Shown here one piece after another: positions 22,967 through 35,000 of a stretch of 40,943 nucleotides of DNA. Within the stretch, counting starts at the first letter, position 1; each line of letters starts with the position of its first letter. This stretch comes from Gymnopus androsaceus JB14 (Eukaryota > Basidiomycota > Agaricomycetes > Agaricales > Omphalotaceae), in contig ML769440.1 of NCBI GenBank assembly GCA_009733575.1, positions 238,524-279,466 on the forward strand, read 5' to 3'. The notes under the pieces were generated by a model. It made no database searches. It saw only the letters and a list, made by a program, of their open reading frames with translations, and was not told the DNA's origin. Both the position numbers and the translations under genes were made by a program.

Positions 22967-25070
22967 TCATCTTTCCAGAGGTTCACCTATCTGAGCACCA
23001 GTAGCTACATCCCAGATTCTTATTGTCTTGTCATGTGATCCAGATACAATGCTAGTTCCATCAGGTGAAAAGGCCACAGAAAGAACCAAATATTCATGAC
23101 CTTTCAGAGGTTCACCTATCTGAGCACCAGTAGTTGCATCCCAGATCCTCAATGTCTTGTCATCTGACCTTGACACAATTCTAGTTCCATCAGGTGAGAA
23201 GGCCACAGAAAAAACTATATATTCATGACCTTCCAGAGGTTCACCTATCTGAGCATCAGTAGCTGCATCCCAAATCCTTATTGTCTTGTCTTCTGACCCA
23301 GACACAATTCTAGTTCCATCAGGTGAAAAGGCCACAGAAAGAACTGAATATTCATGACCTTTCAGAGGTTCACCTATCTGAGCACCAGTAGCTGCATCCC
23401 AGATCCTTATTGTTCTGTCAGCTGACCCTGACACAATTCTAGTTGCATCAGGTGAAAAGGCCATGGATGAGACTGCATATTCATGACCTTCCAGAGGTTC
23501 ACCTATCTGAGCACCAGTAGCATCCCAGATCCTTAATGTCTTGTAATCTGACACAGACACAATTCTGCTTCCATCAGGTGAAAAGGCCACTGGCACATGT
23601 GAAACTTCATGACATTCCAGAGCTTCACCTATCTGAGCACCAGTAGCTGCATCCCAGATCTTTATTGTTCCATCATCTGACCCAGACACAATTCTAGTTC
23701 CATCAGGTGAAAAGGCCACTGACCAGACTGTACCTTCATGATCTCCCAGAGGTTCATCTATCTGAGCACCAGTAGCTGCATCCCAAATCCTTAATGTCTT
23801 GTCATGTGACCCAGACACCATTCTAATTCCATCAGGTGAAAAGGCCACTGAATGGACTGAATCTTCATGACCTTCCAGAGGTTGACCAATCTGAGCACCA
23901 GTAACTGCATCCCAAATCCTTATTGTCTTTTCATCTGACCCAGAAACAATTCTGGTTCCATCAGGTGAAAAGGCCACTGATCTGACTGACCCTTCATGAC
24001 CTTCCAGAGGTTCACCTATCTGAGCACCAGTAGCTGCATCCCAGATCCTTATTGTCTTGTCCCAGGACCCAGACACAATTCTAATTCCATCAAGTGAAAA
24101 GGCCACTGAACAGACTGACCCTTCATGACCTTCCAGAGGTTCACCTTTCTGAGCACCATTAGCTGCATCCCAAATCCTGATTGTCATGTCTCCTGACCCA
24201 GACACAATTCTGGTTCCATCAGGTGAAAAGGCCGCTGACCAGACTGGATTTTCATGACCTTCCAGAGGTTCACCTATCTGAACACCAGTAGCTGCATCCC
24301 AAATCCTTATTGTTTTTTCATGTGACCCAAACACAATTCTAGTTCCATCAGGTGAAAAGGCCACTGACATAACTATACTTTCATGACCTTTCAGAGGTTC
24401 ACCTATTTGATCACCAGTAGCTGCATCCCAGATTATTATTGTCTTGTCATATGACCCTGATATAATTCTAGTCCCATCAGGTGAAAAGGCCACTGACCAG
24501 ACTGAACTTTCATGACCTCCCAGAGGTTCACCTATCTGAGCACCAGTAGCTGCATCCCAGAACCTTATTGTCTTGTCATGTGACCCAGAAACAATTCTGG
24601 TTCCATCAGGTGAAAAGGCCACTGACATAACTATATCTTCATGACCTTCCAGAAGTTCACCTATCTGAGCACCAGTAGCTGCATCCCAAATCCTTATTGT
24701 CTTGTCATGTGACCCAGAAACAATTCTGGTCCCATCAGGTGAAAAGGCCACTGATCTGACTGACCCTTCATGACCTTCCAGAGGTTCACCTATCTGAGCA
24801 CCACTGGTAGTAGCTGCATCCCAAATCCTGATTGTCATGTCTCCTGACCCAGACACAATTCTGGTTCCATCAGGTGAAAAGGCCGCAGACCAGACTGAAT
24901 CTTCATGACCTTCCAGAGGTTCACCTATCTGAGCACCAGTAGCTGCATCCCAAATCCTTATTGTCTCATCTCCTGACCCAGAAATTCTAGTTCCATCAGG
25001 TGAAAAGCTCACTGCCAAAATGGGATCTTCATGCCCCTTCCATATTATGTCAGTAGTCCGGTTTTGAGCA
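22967..25070 (-). repeat. WD40 tandem array with near-identical repeats (right block)
   Basis: Sixteen units of about 129 bp follow in the same frame. Most differences between units fall in a few positions of each repeat, such as the residues after GHE and after SGS. The block shares its last eight units with the left block (9360-10436) at about one difference per several hundred bases, showing very recent exchange or duplication. High internal identity is typical of WD40 arrays under concerted evolution in fungal NLRs. Confidence 0.9.
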
Positions 25071-27001
25071 AAGGCTTCTATTCTCAAACTCCTCTTTACT
25101 TGGGGCTTACATTTCAAGTTGTTTTTCCAAAAAGGGATTATACTGAGATAAAGATGTGGAGTCCTGCCCTTTACTTCTCCAGATGAAAGTTGGATCAGTA
25201 GATTCTGAAGGTATTGCAATATCAATGTTGCTTCTGATGCAGGATCACCATGTGATAATTTCTATGGAAATTTCAATTTCTAATTTGCCATTATCCTTCT
25301 ATGTGGTACTCACCTTGCACATCAAGTTTATAGCTTCTCCACAATTTGGTAACAGATCCAATAAGCTCATAGCCTCAATCCAATATACTCCCTTTGCCCT
25401 CAAAAACTCCTTCAGTGTCCCTATACCATTTTCTTGCAGTTCAGATTGCAGGAAATGATAACTCCAAAATTGACAGGAATACTGAAGTGTTTCTCCTATA
25501 TTTTTCTTAACCCTCTCATCAAAGTTAAAGACTTCCTTATCTGGTATGAATGATGAAGGAAGATTACAGATGTTGAATCTCAGCTGCTCCATTGCTGTGA
25601 AACATGCCAATGTCAATTTCAGATGCTGAGATGTAGGGATGTACATGACACCCTCAACCTGTTGGTAGGTGGTAATGAAATCAAGGAAAGATGCATGAAA
25701 AATAAAAATGCAGTTATTTTGATTTGAGATATAACAAACTGCTTGCAGCCTAGCAATCAGATCTGTAACAAGATCTACTTTGATTTCTAGGAGCTCAGCT
25801 ATAGCACTGCATGTCAATGGCTTTCCTGCAGTTATGATTGCATAAATAATCATCCAATCTTCTTTGGTCTCATCATAGGAGAGCTCTTCTACTGAAATTG
25901 CATCATTCATAATTCCAGCATAAAGTTGTTCAATATCCTCAGGGTTGTTTCCCTGCTCAAGTGAATTTATTAATCTTGCTTGCTGTCTTGTATGACTGTT
26001 TACACCCTTCACAAATTTTACAACAGTTGATGCATAAATGAAAAGAGTTCCTGACAACTTCTTAAGGGTCTGCAGCTGCTCCTCTGAAGGAAATAAGTTG
26101 TTCAGCTCAGCCTTGACATAAGTGTAAATATCTTGCTGGACAAAACTTTCTTCCACTTGGTGCAAGATAAATTCTTTAACTATGGGAATAGACCCAGTAG
26201 TTGGGTAACTTGAATGCATCAGCTGTAAAATTGCCTGTTCTGGGCGACTAGTCAGAAAAAACTTTAAACCTGGCAATTCCTGGTCCTGAATTGCTGATAT
26301 GAGATGTTTGAGAACCAGTGAAACATTTTCACATTCATCTAAAGCATCCAGAATAAGAACTGGTGGATATAGTGCTCTTTCACTATCAATGACAGTCCTC
26401 CAGGGTGCAATCAGGAGAGTTTTAATTTGCTTTCCTGGATCCCTTACTGCAAGATGAGGATCTTGTTTCAATGCATTTCTCAGTGAGGTAGTAAATATTC
26501 CTGAATATTTTGCTAGCTGGCATGCCAATGTGGGTATCACCAAATGGTAGTTTCTACATTCAGGTATTTGGCAGGAGCAGAAGAAAGTCCCAGCAAGCAA
26601 GCCTTTATGTTCTAAGCTTGTGCAAAGAGACATGGCAATTGTGCTTTTGCCTGTTCCAGCCATGCCACACATCCAGTAACCTAATGGCATATCTGACTGA
26701 GGGTTGATAGCCCATGTCTCAATGTCTGAGAGAATTTGTTCCCTTGTGCCTGGACAGCAAACCTTGCGAGAATATTTTACGCCATTATCTGCATCATAAA
26801 ATGCTGTGGTGCATAAGACAGCCTTGCAATAATTTCCTATCAATATGAGATTTTAGTTTACTTCTTGAATTTATGACACAACAAACTTGCCTCAAGAGTT
26901 GTAGCAACTTGAGATCCATAGTAAGAGTTATATTGATCTCCTTGGACATGGTTAAAATTCGAATCATGTATGGAGAAATTTTGAGCATTTGTAAATGACA
27001 T
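22967..27001 (-). CDS. NLR-like NACHT-WD40 protein, 5' part of a gene split by the retrotransposon
   Basis: Exons are 27001-26891, 26836-25314 and 25261-22967. The first intron appears to use a GC donor (GCAAGT); the second is GT-AG. The start MSFTNAQNFSIHDSNFN with GDQYN is a short N-terminal motif typical of agaricomycete NACHT proteins. Walker A is GMAGTGKST (about residue 95-103) and Walker B LILDALDEC (about 200). After the NACHT and helical regions come sixteen WD40 repeats of nearly identical sequence. A missing T in a run of four (plus strand 26798-26801) shifts the frame early in exon 2. At the other end an extra C near 22971 shifts the frame and leads to the stop at 22967. Beyond it WD40 sequence runs out of frame to the element at 22887. 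Related HET-D/HET-E proteins of Podospora control heterokaryon incompatibility through highly similar, fast-changing WD40 repeats; a similar non-self-recognition role is an inference. Confidence 0.9.
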
Positions 27002-27779
27002 GATGGTGGTTGTGGTTTAAGCGGTGAATGTCACCTTGTCATATTTCCCACAAGCAAATTAAGGGTAGGCTTCGAGGTCTGAGGCCAAGACCGACACAGT
27101 TACAGGTTAACTACCACTAATCATTAATGCATTTTCTTCCAAGTACCAAAGCCTTTTGAATATATATGTGTGTATGTAGTTATATATGAGAACTAGGAAA
27201 ATGAATGAGGAATGGGGAACAAAAAGAAACTAAATGCATACAATGGCAATGGACATCCATCGATAAAGCAAGATAAAAGCAAGTGAGATCAGACAAACAA
27301 TGAAAGATGGAGGACAACTTGTCGATCGGTAGCTAAGTAAGTGAGTGAGTATGCGGCAGACAAGAATCAGGAGAAATGAGAGATGAGAGAGCATGTAGCA
27401 TGTATGTATTTACAAAACTGGATTGGTATGAAAGCGAGAAAGATACAAACAAAAGGGAATGCTAAATTGTAATCGGACTGGTAAGAGAAAGAAAAACTAG
27501 TACTACCACGGCAGAAGATGAGTAACTATGTATGTGATTGTATGTAAAGATAGAAAGATAAGAGATTTCCACTACGACCATCATAAACATATTCTACTTG
27601 ACAAGAAAAGTTACGCAAGACGACGACCGAAAATGCAGATTCCCGCTCACATTCCGTTATGGCTCAAGTCAACGCTGCTACTGTTGACATTGGCATGGTG
27701 TGGTCAAATGAAATCAAATAAGGAAAGTACGAGTAAAAGTTTCCTAGCTGGCGAATAATTGTGAACTACAATATAGTAA
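27002..27779. other. Intergenic region, presumed NLR promoter and RINT1 3' flank
   Basis: Both flanking genes are on the minus strand: RINT1 ends at 27780 and the NLR starts at 27001. The region is A-rich on the plus strand and holds no supported gene. No clear TATA box or terminator-like structure was seen. Confidence 0.4.
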
Positions 27780-30700
27780 TCAGTCTATCCGTCTCAAAAT
27801 CCTACCCACCTCTTCCCGTGTCAACTCACTACATCCTACAACTTCTACCATAACCTCCTCCCACTCCCCCTCGTCCGTCCCACCAAACGTTGCATTTACC
27901 ACCCTCTCCCTCGGCTCACCCTCAACACTAACTAACCTAGCCGCCTCTACCAATCTCAACCACGGCGCCTCCACGCGATTCCGACTACCTCCAAACGCCT
28001 GCAAAAGCGTAACACGACACGTCTCCACCCATAGCTCGCATTCCCCATGGATAGCCCTTCCTTCCGTCGACGTGAAATGCCCACGGTACAGAATCTGTCG
28101 CTGTAAGAGGTGCTCTGCGAGCCGGGATGCGATGCGTCGGTATAGTGGTGTTAGGATTTGTTGAGGGAGAGTTACGCGCATGTAGCTTAGATGCGTAGAA
28201 AGTAAGGCTATTGGAGCTAGAAGAGTTTGGGATAAAGTGAAATCATCGTCTGGTTTAGACATAGTTCCCGGGTTGGGTCTAGATACAGAAGGGGAAAAAA
28301 AGATGAATGAGCAGAACTACAAATATGTTAAATGCGAACACGTACGAAGTAGTAGTGGTCGACAAATGGCCCTTCAAATTTGACTCGATCTCTGCACATA
28401 CTTGCTGGACAATGATATCCTCACTGCGACTGCCGACTTTTTGATATTTGGCAATCAAAGCTTTCAAAGATCGTATCTTGCGATATATCGTCGCTAGTAC
28501 TAGAAACAGGTAGAACCGAGCTTGCTCGAGCAAGAGCTTGTAGGGCCGGTCGTTGATTGATTTCGGTCCATAGCTCGAGGAAGAACTATATCGCACGACG
28601 TTAACAACGAAAACCTACAAGAAAAAAATAGGCACTTACCAAATCTTCTCCCCAGGTGTGCATCGCAGCTTCAACAAACCTCGAGCTAAGAAGTGCTTTA
28701 CACAACCTCTGCACACCTTCAACACCCGAGGTGAATCTATTGGTATCCACATTGATACTAGAGGAATGATCGTCCTTCACACCCAGACTTACACCCAACG
28801 CCCCTGGAACCGCACGTACGAGGGAAGAGGCAAGTGTCTCATATGCGTCTAAGGAAGACGTTATTCGTCCCAAGGTATAACACCAAAAGAGGTATTTGTG
28901 CAGAGAGCAGGAAGCGGGTACGGTGTGAGAAGCTTGGAGGGGAGAGTAGCGATCTGAATGTTCAATGAGCAAACAGAACTATGAACGCAAAGGACAAAAA
29001 ATAATCACCAGTAACTTGCTCAATCAGAGCTTTGACTCGGCGTGCAGAGTTTGTGGTTTTAATATCAGGACTACTACTAACAGTATCGTCGTGGTCTGGC
29101 TCGTCGTCAGCAATCTGCCAAGCGTCGGAAGCACCAATGATATCGTGATACTGGTTTTCCGCGACTATGTCGACCGAAACGCGTCAGAACGTACTGTAAG
29201 ATGTAAGAGAGAAATGAAGGGTACTCACATCGTTTCTCACCATCCAGCCACGCATCGAACCATTCCTTTCTACCAAGAATGACATCGCTAATGCCTGTCC
29301 AAGGCTCTGCCGAATCTCCTTTCGAGCAACCCAACGTACCGTCTAGCTCAAACCCTTCCTCCTTCAAAGCAGTATCGAAGGAAAGGGCTTGGTAGATGGT
29401 ATGAGCGAGTAGGGAACGGATGTGGTAGTAATGACGGCACTGTCCTCCGAAGCTTATTCGTCAAGAGGGGAAGGAGGAGGCGTGTAAATTCTCTCTGAGT
29501 GGTAGGATTAGAGCGAGTTTCATTAGATATATGTCAATAGACGAACCCATGCATTGACGGAATTATGACCTGCAGACTTGAGCAAATGCTGGACGACGTG
29601 ATCCATGAAAGGACGATGGTCGTGAGCTACGTTCAAGACATGCGTGAAATACCACTCGGGCTAAATGAATTGTTTTCAGATGCAGGAAACAACCAATGTA
29701 GAGGGTATTTACCTTATCCTGGCCTATTCGTTTGCCTTGTACCCTCAAAATGATACTTGAACCTCAGTGCGACGGGTTGGATCAAAATTTCCAGAGGGTA
29801 TATTCCATCCTTCTCGGAACGCGATTCAGAAGAGCTTGCATTAGATACTCTCCGAGCTGTGAGATTAAAGTAAGCAAAGAGAAAAAGAGAGACCAATAAC
29901 AGCAGAACATACACTCGCTGTAACTGGAGTAAACGAATAAACGCATGTTCAAAGGCGGTTCTTTCGTCCTGACGAGCTTTTCCATAGTCCACTGACATAG
30001 GCCAATGTAGCTGTTCGGCTGCATCTAACAGTGGCCTTGAGCTGCAAGTCAGTATACGTTTCGGGTGTAAACATACGTGGCCACTGACGTGGAAAGACGT
30101 TTCTTGATATCGACCCAGGTCCTATCACGGACCCGTTCTAAGAAACCAACGAGATGCAGCTTTTGCTTTCCAGCTCCGTCTTCTACAGATGAGCATGCAT
30201 TGGCTACGCTTGACACAAATGCCTGGAGAGCTTGGAACTGTGTGACGGACGACGTGGATATCGAAGAGGATACAGGGAGTGATTCAATTTCTTGAATAGA
30301 AGATTCACTGAGCGACAAGGTGAGTTATTTAAACTAAAAAGAGAAGCAATGCCTTGCCTAAGTTCCAGAACGTGTTTGACCACCTGTGCGTATCCTTTGA
30401 CTCCCTGCAGATCGTTCAAATTTCGATGTAGGGTTTCAATGTCTTCCAATAATGTAGATGAGCCGGGTTCGCTGGACATGGAGGACAAAAGCCCTTGAGT
30501 CAAATCGACGAGCTCATCCGTGAGTGAGTGTCGAAGCAAGGACAGATTTTGGGCCGTTTCAACATGAGAATGAGCAGAGGATTTCGCTTCTGCGATCAAA
30601 GCGTTGACTTTGGAGCTTGAAGAAGCAAGCTGAGCTATGTCACTTTTGATGAATGAACGCGACAAGAAGGAATTTGGTCAAGACGCACATTGGACGCTAA

Positions 30701-30857
30701 TTCAGCTTGAGCCTTTTCCGACTCGTCGAATTCTGCATCGAGAGTCTTCAAGGTTTTCATAGGATGGGAATTTAGAGTTGAGAAATAAGACTGTGCTTTT
30801 AGTGGCTTGCTCAGGATCAGGAGCAGCCAGCAAAGCTTGTATTCGAGCAGAGCTCAT
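27780..30857 (-). CDS. RINT1: RINT1/TIP20-like subunit of the Dsl1/NRZ vesicle-tethering complex
   Basis: The protein tethers COPI vesicles from the Golgi at the endoplasmic reticulum. Eleven exons fit: 30857-30689, 30629-30358, 30307-30077, 30041-29913, 29849-29713, 29660-29547, 29494-29229, 29164-29009, 28953-28640, 28585-28346 and 28278-27780, about 840 residues. The N-terminus is coiled-coil-like (EFDESEKAQAELASN, ELRQ region). Family signatures are PEWYFTHVLNVAHDHRPFMD, SLLAHTIYQALSFDTALK, GRKEWFDAWLDGEK, DRYSPLQ, then ITSSLDAYETLASSLVRAVP. The second intron uses a GC donor (GCAAGG at 30357). Six one-base slips are needed (near 30755, 29718, 29415, 28934, 28870 and 28463), mostly in short homopolymers and with a net effect that restores total frame, so they look like consensus errors in a live gene. 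Confidence 0.85.
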
Positions 30858-32072
30858 CGCAAGTGCAAGACAAAGGTATGGGCGTCAATTGGGCGTTTCA
30901 GCGCTTCTCCTGAACCTCCATCTTTCTGACGCGCTTCTGAACGTTCTCAATTCTCAGGCATAGGACTCTGGATCCGGTAAGGTCAGGACGATTTTTCCAT
31001 CGAAAATCAAAGGTAACCAAGGACCAGAGCAGTAACTCGATACCGACAGTCGCAAAACGCCGACGGATTGAATACCAACCAGTGGTGCGCTGCTTCTTGC
31101 TCATTACTTGGCTGAGTATTGATATGTCTTTTCAATTAGGATGACCTTGTCCTGATCACTATTCTGTTTCAATCTTTGTCATTGCGGCCTGATGTCCTCT
31201 CAGAATCTTGACTTTAGCGGACCTAATACCGCCGTCATCACTCTCACGAAGACTCAGTGCGGCTGGTACTGAAGCAGTCATAATTGTGATGTGCACATCT
31301 AGCAGTTTATGTTTGCGAACGCGGTACACAAGACTGTTGCTTCTCCCTCATAGTCAGGCTGGACTCATAGTCACTGTTTGCAAGATATTACTGGTCGAGA
31401 CACTGTGAGGTCTCAAGTACGCATTTGCGGTTAAGCTACAGGAATATCGAGCGATGGGCCATTTCCTTGTGATTGGAATCAAGGACTTTCGCACAGATCG
31501 TGAATATCAATGCAGTTCGTTACAGAAAACTAACGTTTCATAATACTCGAACTTCTTAGCCCTATCCGGTCAAGATCCCTGCTCGTGAGAGGTCGTAGAA
31601 CTGTTTCAATCTACCTAGCTGCTCTGAAGCAGAGGAGGTCAATCACGGCGATGTTCTAGCGCAGCCAAGCACCTAGTCCGTCATGCTCTTCGACGGGCTT
31701 TGACGGCGTAGATGAGACCTCTTCGACAGGATTTTGATCCTTTTTGCTAGTTAGCTATCGTTAAGCCTTACTTTCTCCTATTTGAGTGTCATTCCGGGTT
31801 TGTCCTTCTTCTCACAAAACGTTGCGAACTTTCGGTGAAGGACTCAGCAGGTGATGAGTTCGAAGAGTAGATTTACGGCTTCGCTATCTTCGAAGTTCTG
31901 ATTTGTGGAGCGTATATTTCCCTTTCCATGACAGATCTAAGAACGAAAGCTCTAGTTCGTTCCATTTGTGTATTCTAGGCGAATGATATTGATAACATCT
32001 ACCCATGACGTACCGTCGAAAGTAGAAGGATAAGACCAAGATCCGATTGATTCTGGATCTTCTTCCACAACC
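30858..32072. other. Divergent intergenic region between RINT1 and glycogen phosphorylase
   Basis: RINT1 runs left from 30857 and glycogen phosphorylase right from 32073, so this 1.2 kb must hold both promoters. Only short, domain-free frames are present. No repeat, RNA gene or strong motif stood out. Confidence 0.4.
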
Positions 32073-35000
32073 ATGACCTCTGTCATCGACCCAAAGACGA
32101 TCGGAAAGCCTGCAAGGCCTCGAAGACACGTTCGTACTCTCACAGGTACTTGTTCAGCGATTTCTTTCATTCTAGCCGCAATAATGACGATTCTTATCAA
32201 TCTTTCAAGGGTATACGCCCGAGACCGACGCTACAGGCAAAGAGAAATGGCCCAGAGGTGACGAAAAGGTTTGGAAAGAAGGCTTGAGAGGTGTCGATAC
32301 CGGTAGGATGACTGGTTCACCAAATTGATAGCTATGTTTTGATGGCTTTCTTCAGATGTCACTTCTATCACCAAGTCCATCGTTAATCACGTTCAGACCT
32401 CTCTGGCGCGTCAGGCATACAATCTTGGTACTACCTCGCATTTCCCGCAGCTCACAATTCGAGCTGATCTTGCCGATTTCAGATGATCTTGGCGCATATC
32501 AAGCAGCAGCTCTCTCTGTGAGAGATGATCTTATCGTGCGTGTTTCTACCTCCAAGCTCGTGTAGGAAAGTTAATATTCTGTTCACCAGGTCAATTGGAA
32601 CGAGACGCAATTGCACTACTCTCGCAAGGAGCCAAAGCGGGCTTATTATCTTTCTTTAGAGTTCTTGATGGGTCGTACATTCGACAACGCTGTGTGTTTC
32701 TTTTGAATCCTTTGATCGTGTCTCATATCCTTACCTCGGTTCGTTTAAATAGCTTCTTAACCTTGGATTAAAGGAGCAATACCGAGACGGTGTCAAGGCT
32801 CTAGGCTTTAGCATGGAAGATCTTCTCGAACAGGAACGAGATGCCGCACTTGGGAACGGTGGTCTTGGCCGTCTTGCTGCTTGTTATCTCGACTCCTCTG
32901 CCTCCCAGGTGAGTTTTTAACGTCTCTCAGATGATATCCTGCTAAACAGACGCATCTAAAGGAATTACCCGTATGGGGATACGGATTAAGATACAAGTAC
33001 GGTATCTTCCAGCAGTTGATCTCCCCGGAAGGCCAACAGCTAGAGGTATCTTTCTTTTCATTCCAACTCAACGTAGTATACTAACGAATGTTTGTTTATA
33101 GGCTCCGGATCCTTGGTTAGACAACCAGAACCCATGGGAGGTTTGTGAAGCGCTTCATCTTCGTGTTCCTAGCTTAACCTCTACAAACCCAGCTCCCTCG
33201 ACTCGATGTTACCTATGACGTGCGCTTCTACGGGACCGCTGAACGTCTGGAGGATGGACGTGCGAGCTGGCACGGTGGACAAGAAGTTCTCGCCGTCGCG
33301 TACGATGTCATGGTGCCCGGCTGCTACACAAAAAACACAAATAATCTGCGGTTGTGGGAAAGTAAGCCCAAGAGAGGCTTCGATTTGAACTCTTTCAATG
33401 GTGTGTTAATTCTTTATGATCCATGACATTGTAGCTGATATGTTCTGGATAGCTGGCGACTACGAACACGCTATTGAATCGTCCAACAGTGCTGCCGCCA
33501 TTACCTCCGTGCTGTATCCTAATGACCACACGTATGTCTAATCCCTCTTTCTCGTGCATCTCATTCTGAAGGCATATTCGCTTCTAGGACGTGTAAGTTG
33601 GTATTCCAATTCGCGTTGGACAGTCTCTCAACTTCTTTTCTCCTGCCTAGTTGGAAAGGAACTTCGTTTGAAACAGCAATAGTACGTTCTGACTGTCTTT
33701 CTTAATATCTTGATGCTCAACGAAAACACTCCAGCTTCTGGACCGCTGCAAGTCTTGCGGATATGATTCGGCGATTCAAAAACATCGGCAAACCGATCTC
33801 CGAATTCCCTGACTATGTTGCTATACAACTGAACGATGTGAGTTCTTCATTCAACTGTGTACTACTCATAACTCATCACCGATTCCTTCTCAGACACACC
33901 CGACTCTAGCTATCCCGGAGCTCATGCGAATCCTGATCGATGATGAAGAGTTACCATGGGGCGCAGCCTGGCAGATCGTCACCAACACGATCTTTTATAC
34001 GAACCATACAGTCTTACCCGTAAGCTCGGTCTTTCTTCCTTCATTATTGCTGGAAGCTGACCCCTCTTTAGGAAGCGTTGGAGAAGTGGCCCGTCCCTTT
34101 GATGGAACATTTGTTGCCTAGGTATGAATTTCTTTCATTCCATGCTAGACGAGCACTGAGACGTTTTCAACTTCTTTCAGACATATGCAGATTATATACG
34201 ATATCGTGAGTTTTTCGTCGAATGTGAGAATGTAACAAACACTAATGTTATCCCTAGAACTTGTACGTATTCAAATCGCCAATTTCGTCCGTGAATCAAA
34301 GATATTAAAATTGTGGTTTTTCTGTCGAAAAAAGGTTCTTCTTGCAAGGTATGCCAAAGGGGTTATCCATCTGTTTATTTGATCGTTCGCTGAATATTAT
34401 TTCAATTATAGCCGTAGAAAAGAAGTTCCCTGGAGATAGAGATAGATTGGCCAGGATGTCCTTGATTGAGGAGGGATTCCCGAAGCAAGTTCGAATGGCG
34501 CATCTTGCTTGTATCGGTGAGCATCTTGCCTCTCGATATCCAAACTATAGGAATCTGATGATTGACTTTCCCTTTATAGGAAGTCGTAAAGTCAACGGTG
34601 TAGCCGAGGTATGTGCTAAAACTATCGGGCGGTTCGTTGAATTCAACTAATGCGTCCGCGTATCGGTAGTTGCACAGTGAGCTTGTGAGAACAACAATTT
34701 TGAAAGACTTTGTCGAGTTTGAGGGGCTCAGCAAGTACGTATATCGTCTACTCCTGATCGTCACTTCTATACTGACGTATTGAAAAGGTTCAGCAACGTT
34801 ACCAATGGAAGTAAGTCAATGTGTTCTGTTCACTAATGCTCTCCTCGCGATGCTAACCTTACGTTTTCACTGCAGTAACACCACGTAGATGGCTAGATCA
34901 GGTGAGTTCACTGCGAGTCGACGTACACGTTTCTTCATAACTAACTTTGCCTTCCTCTCGTCCAGTGCAACCCCGAGCTCGCCGCCCTCATTTCCAAGTC

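Noticed and set aside
22967..25070. Regular 129 bp repeats resembling a satellite or CRISPR-like array
   Set aside because: The repeats are coding WD40 units in one open frame, with substitutions placed as in a protein array.
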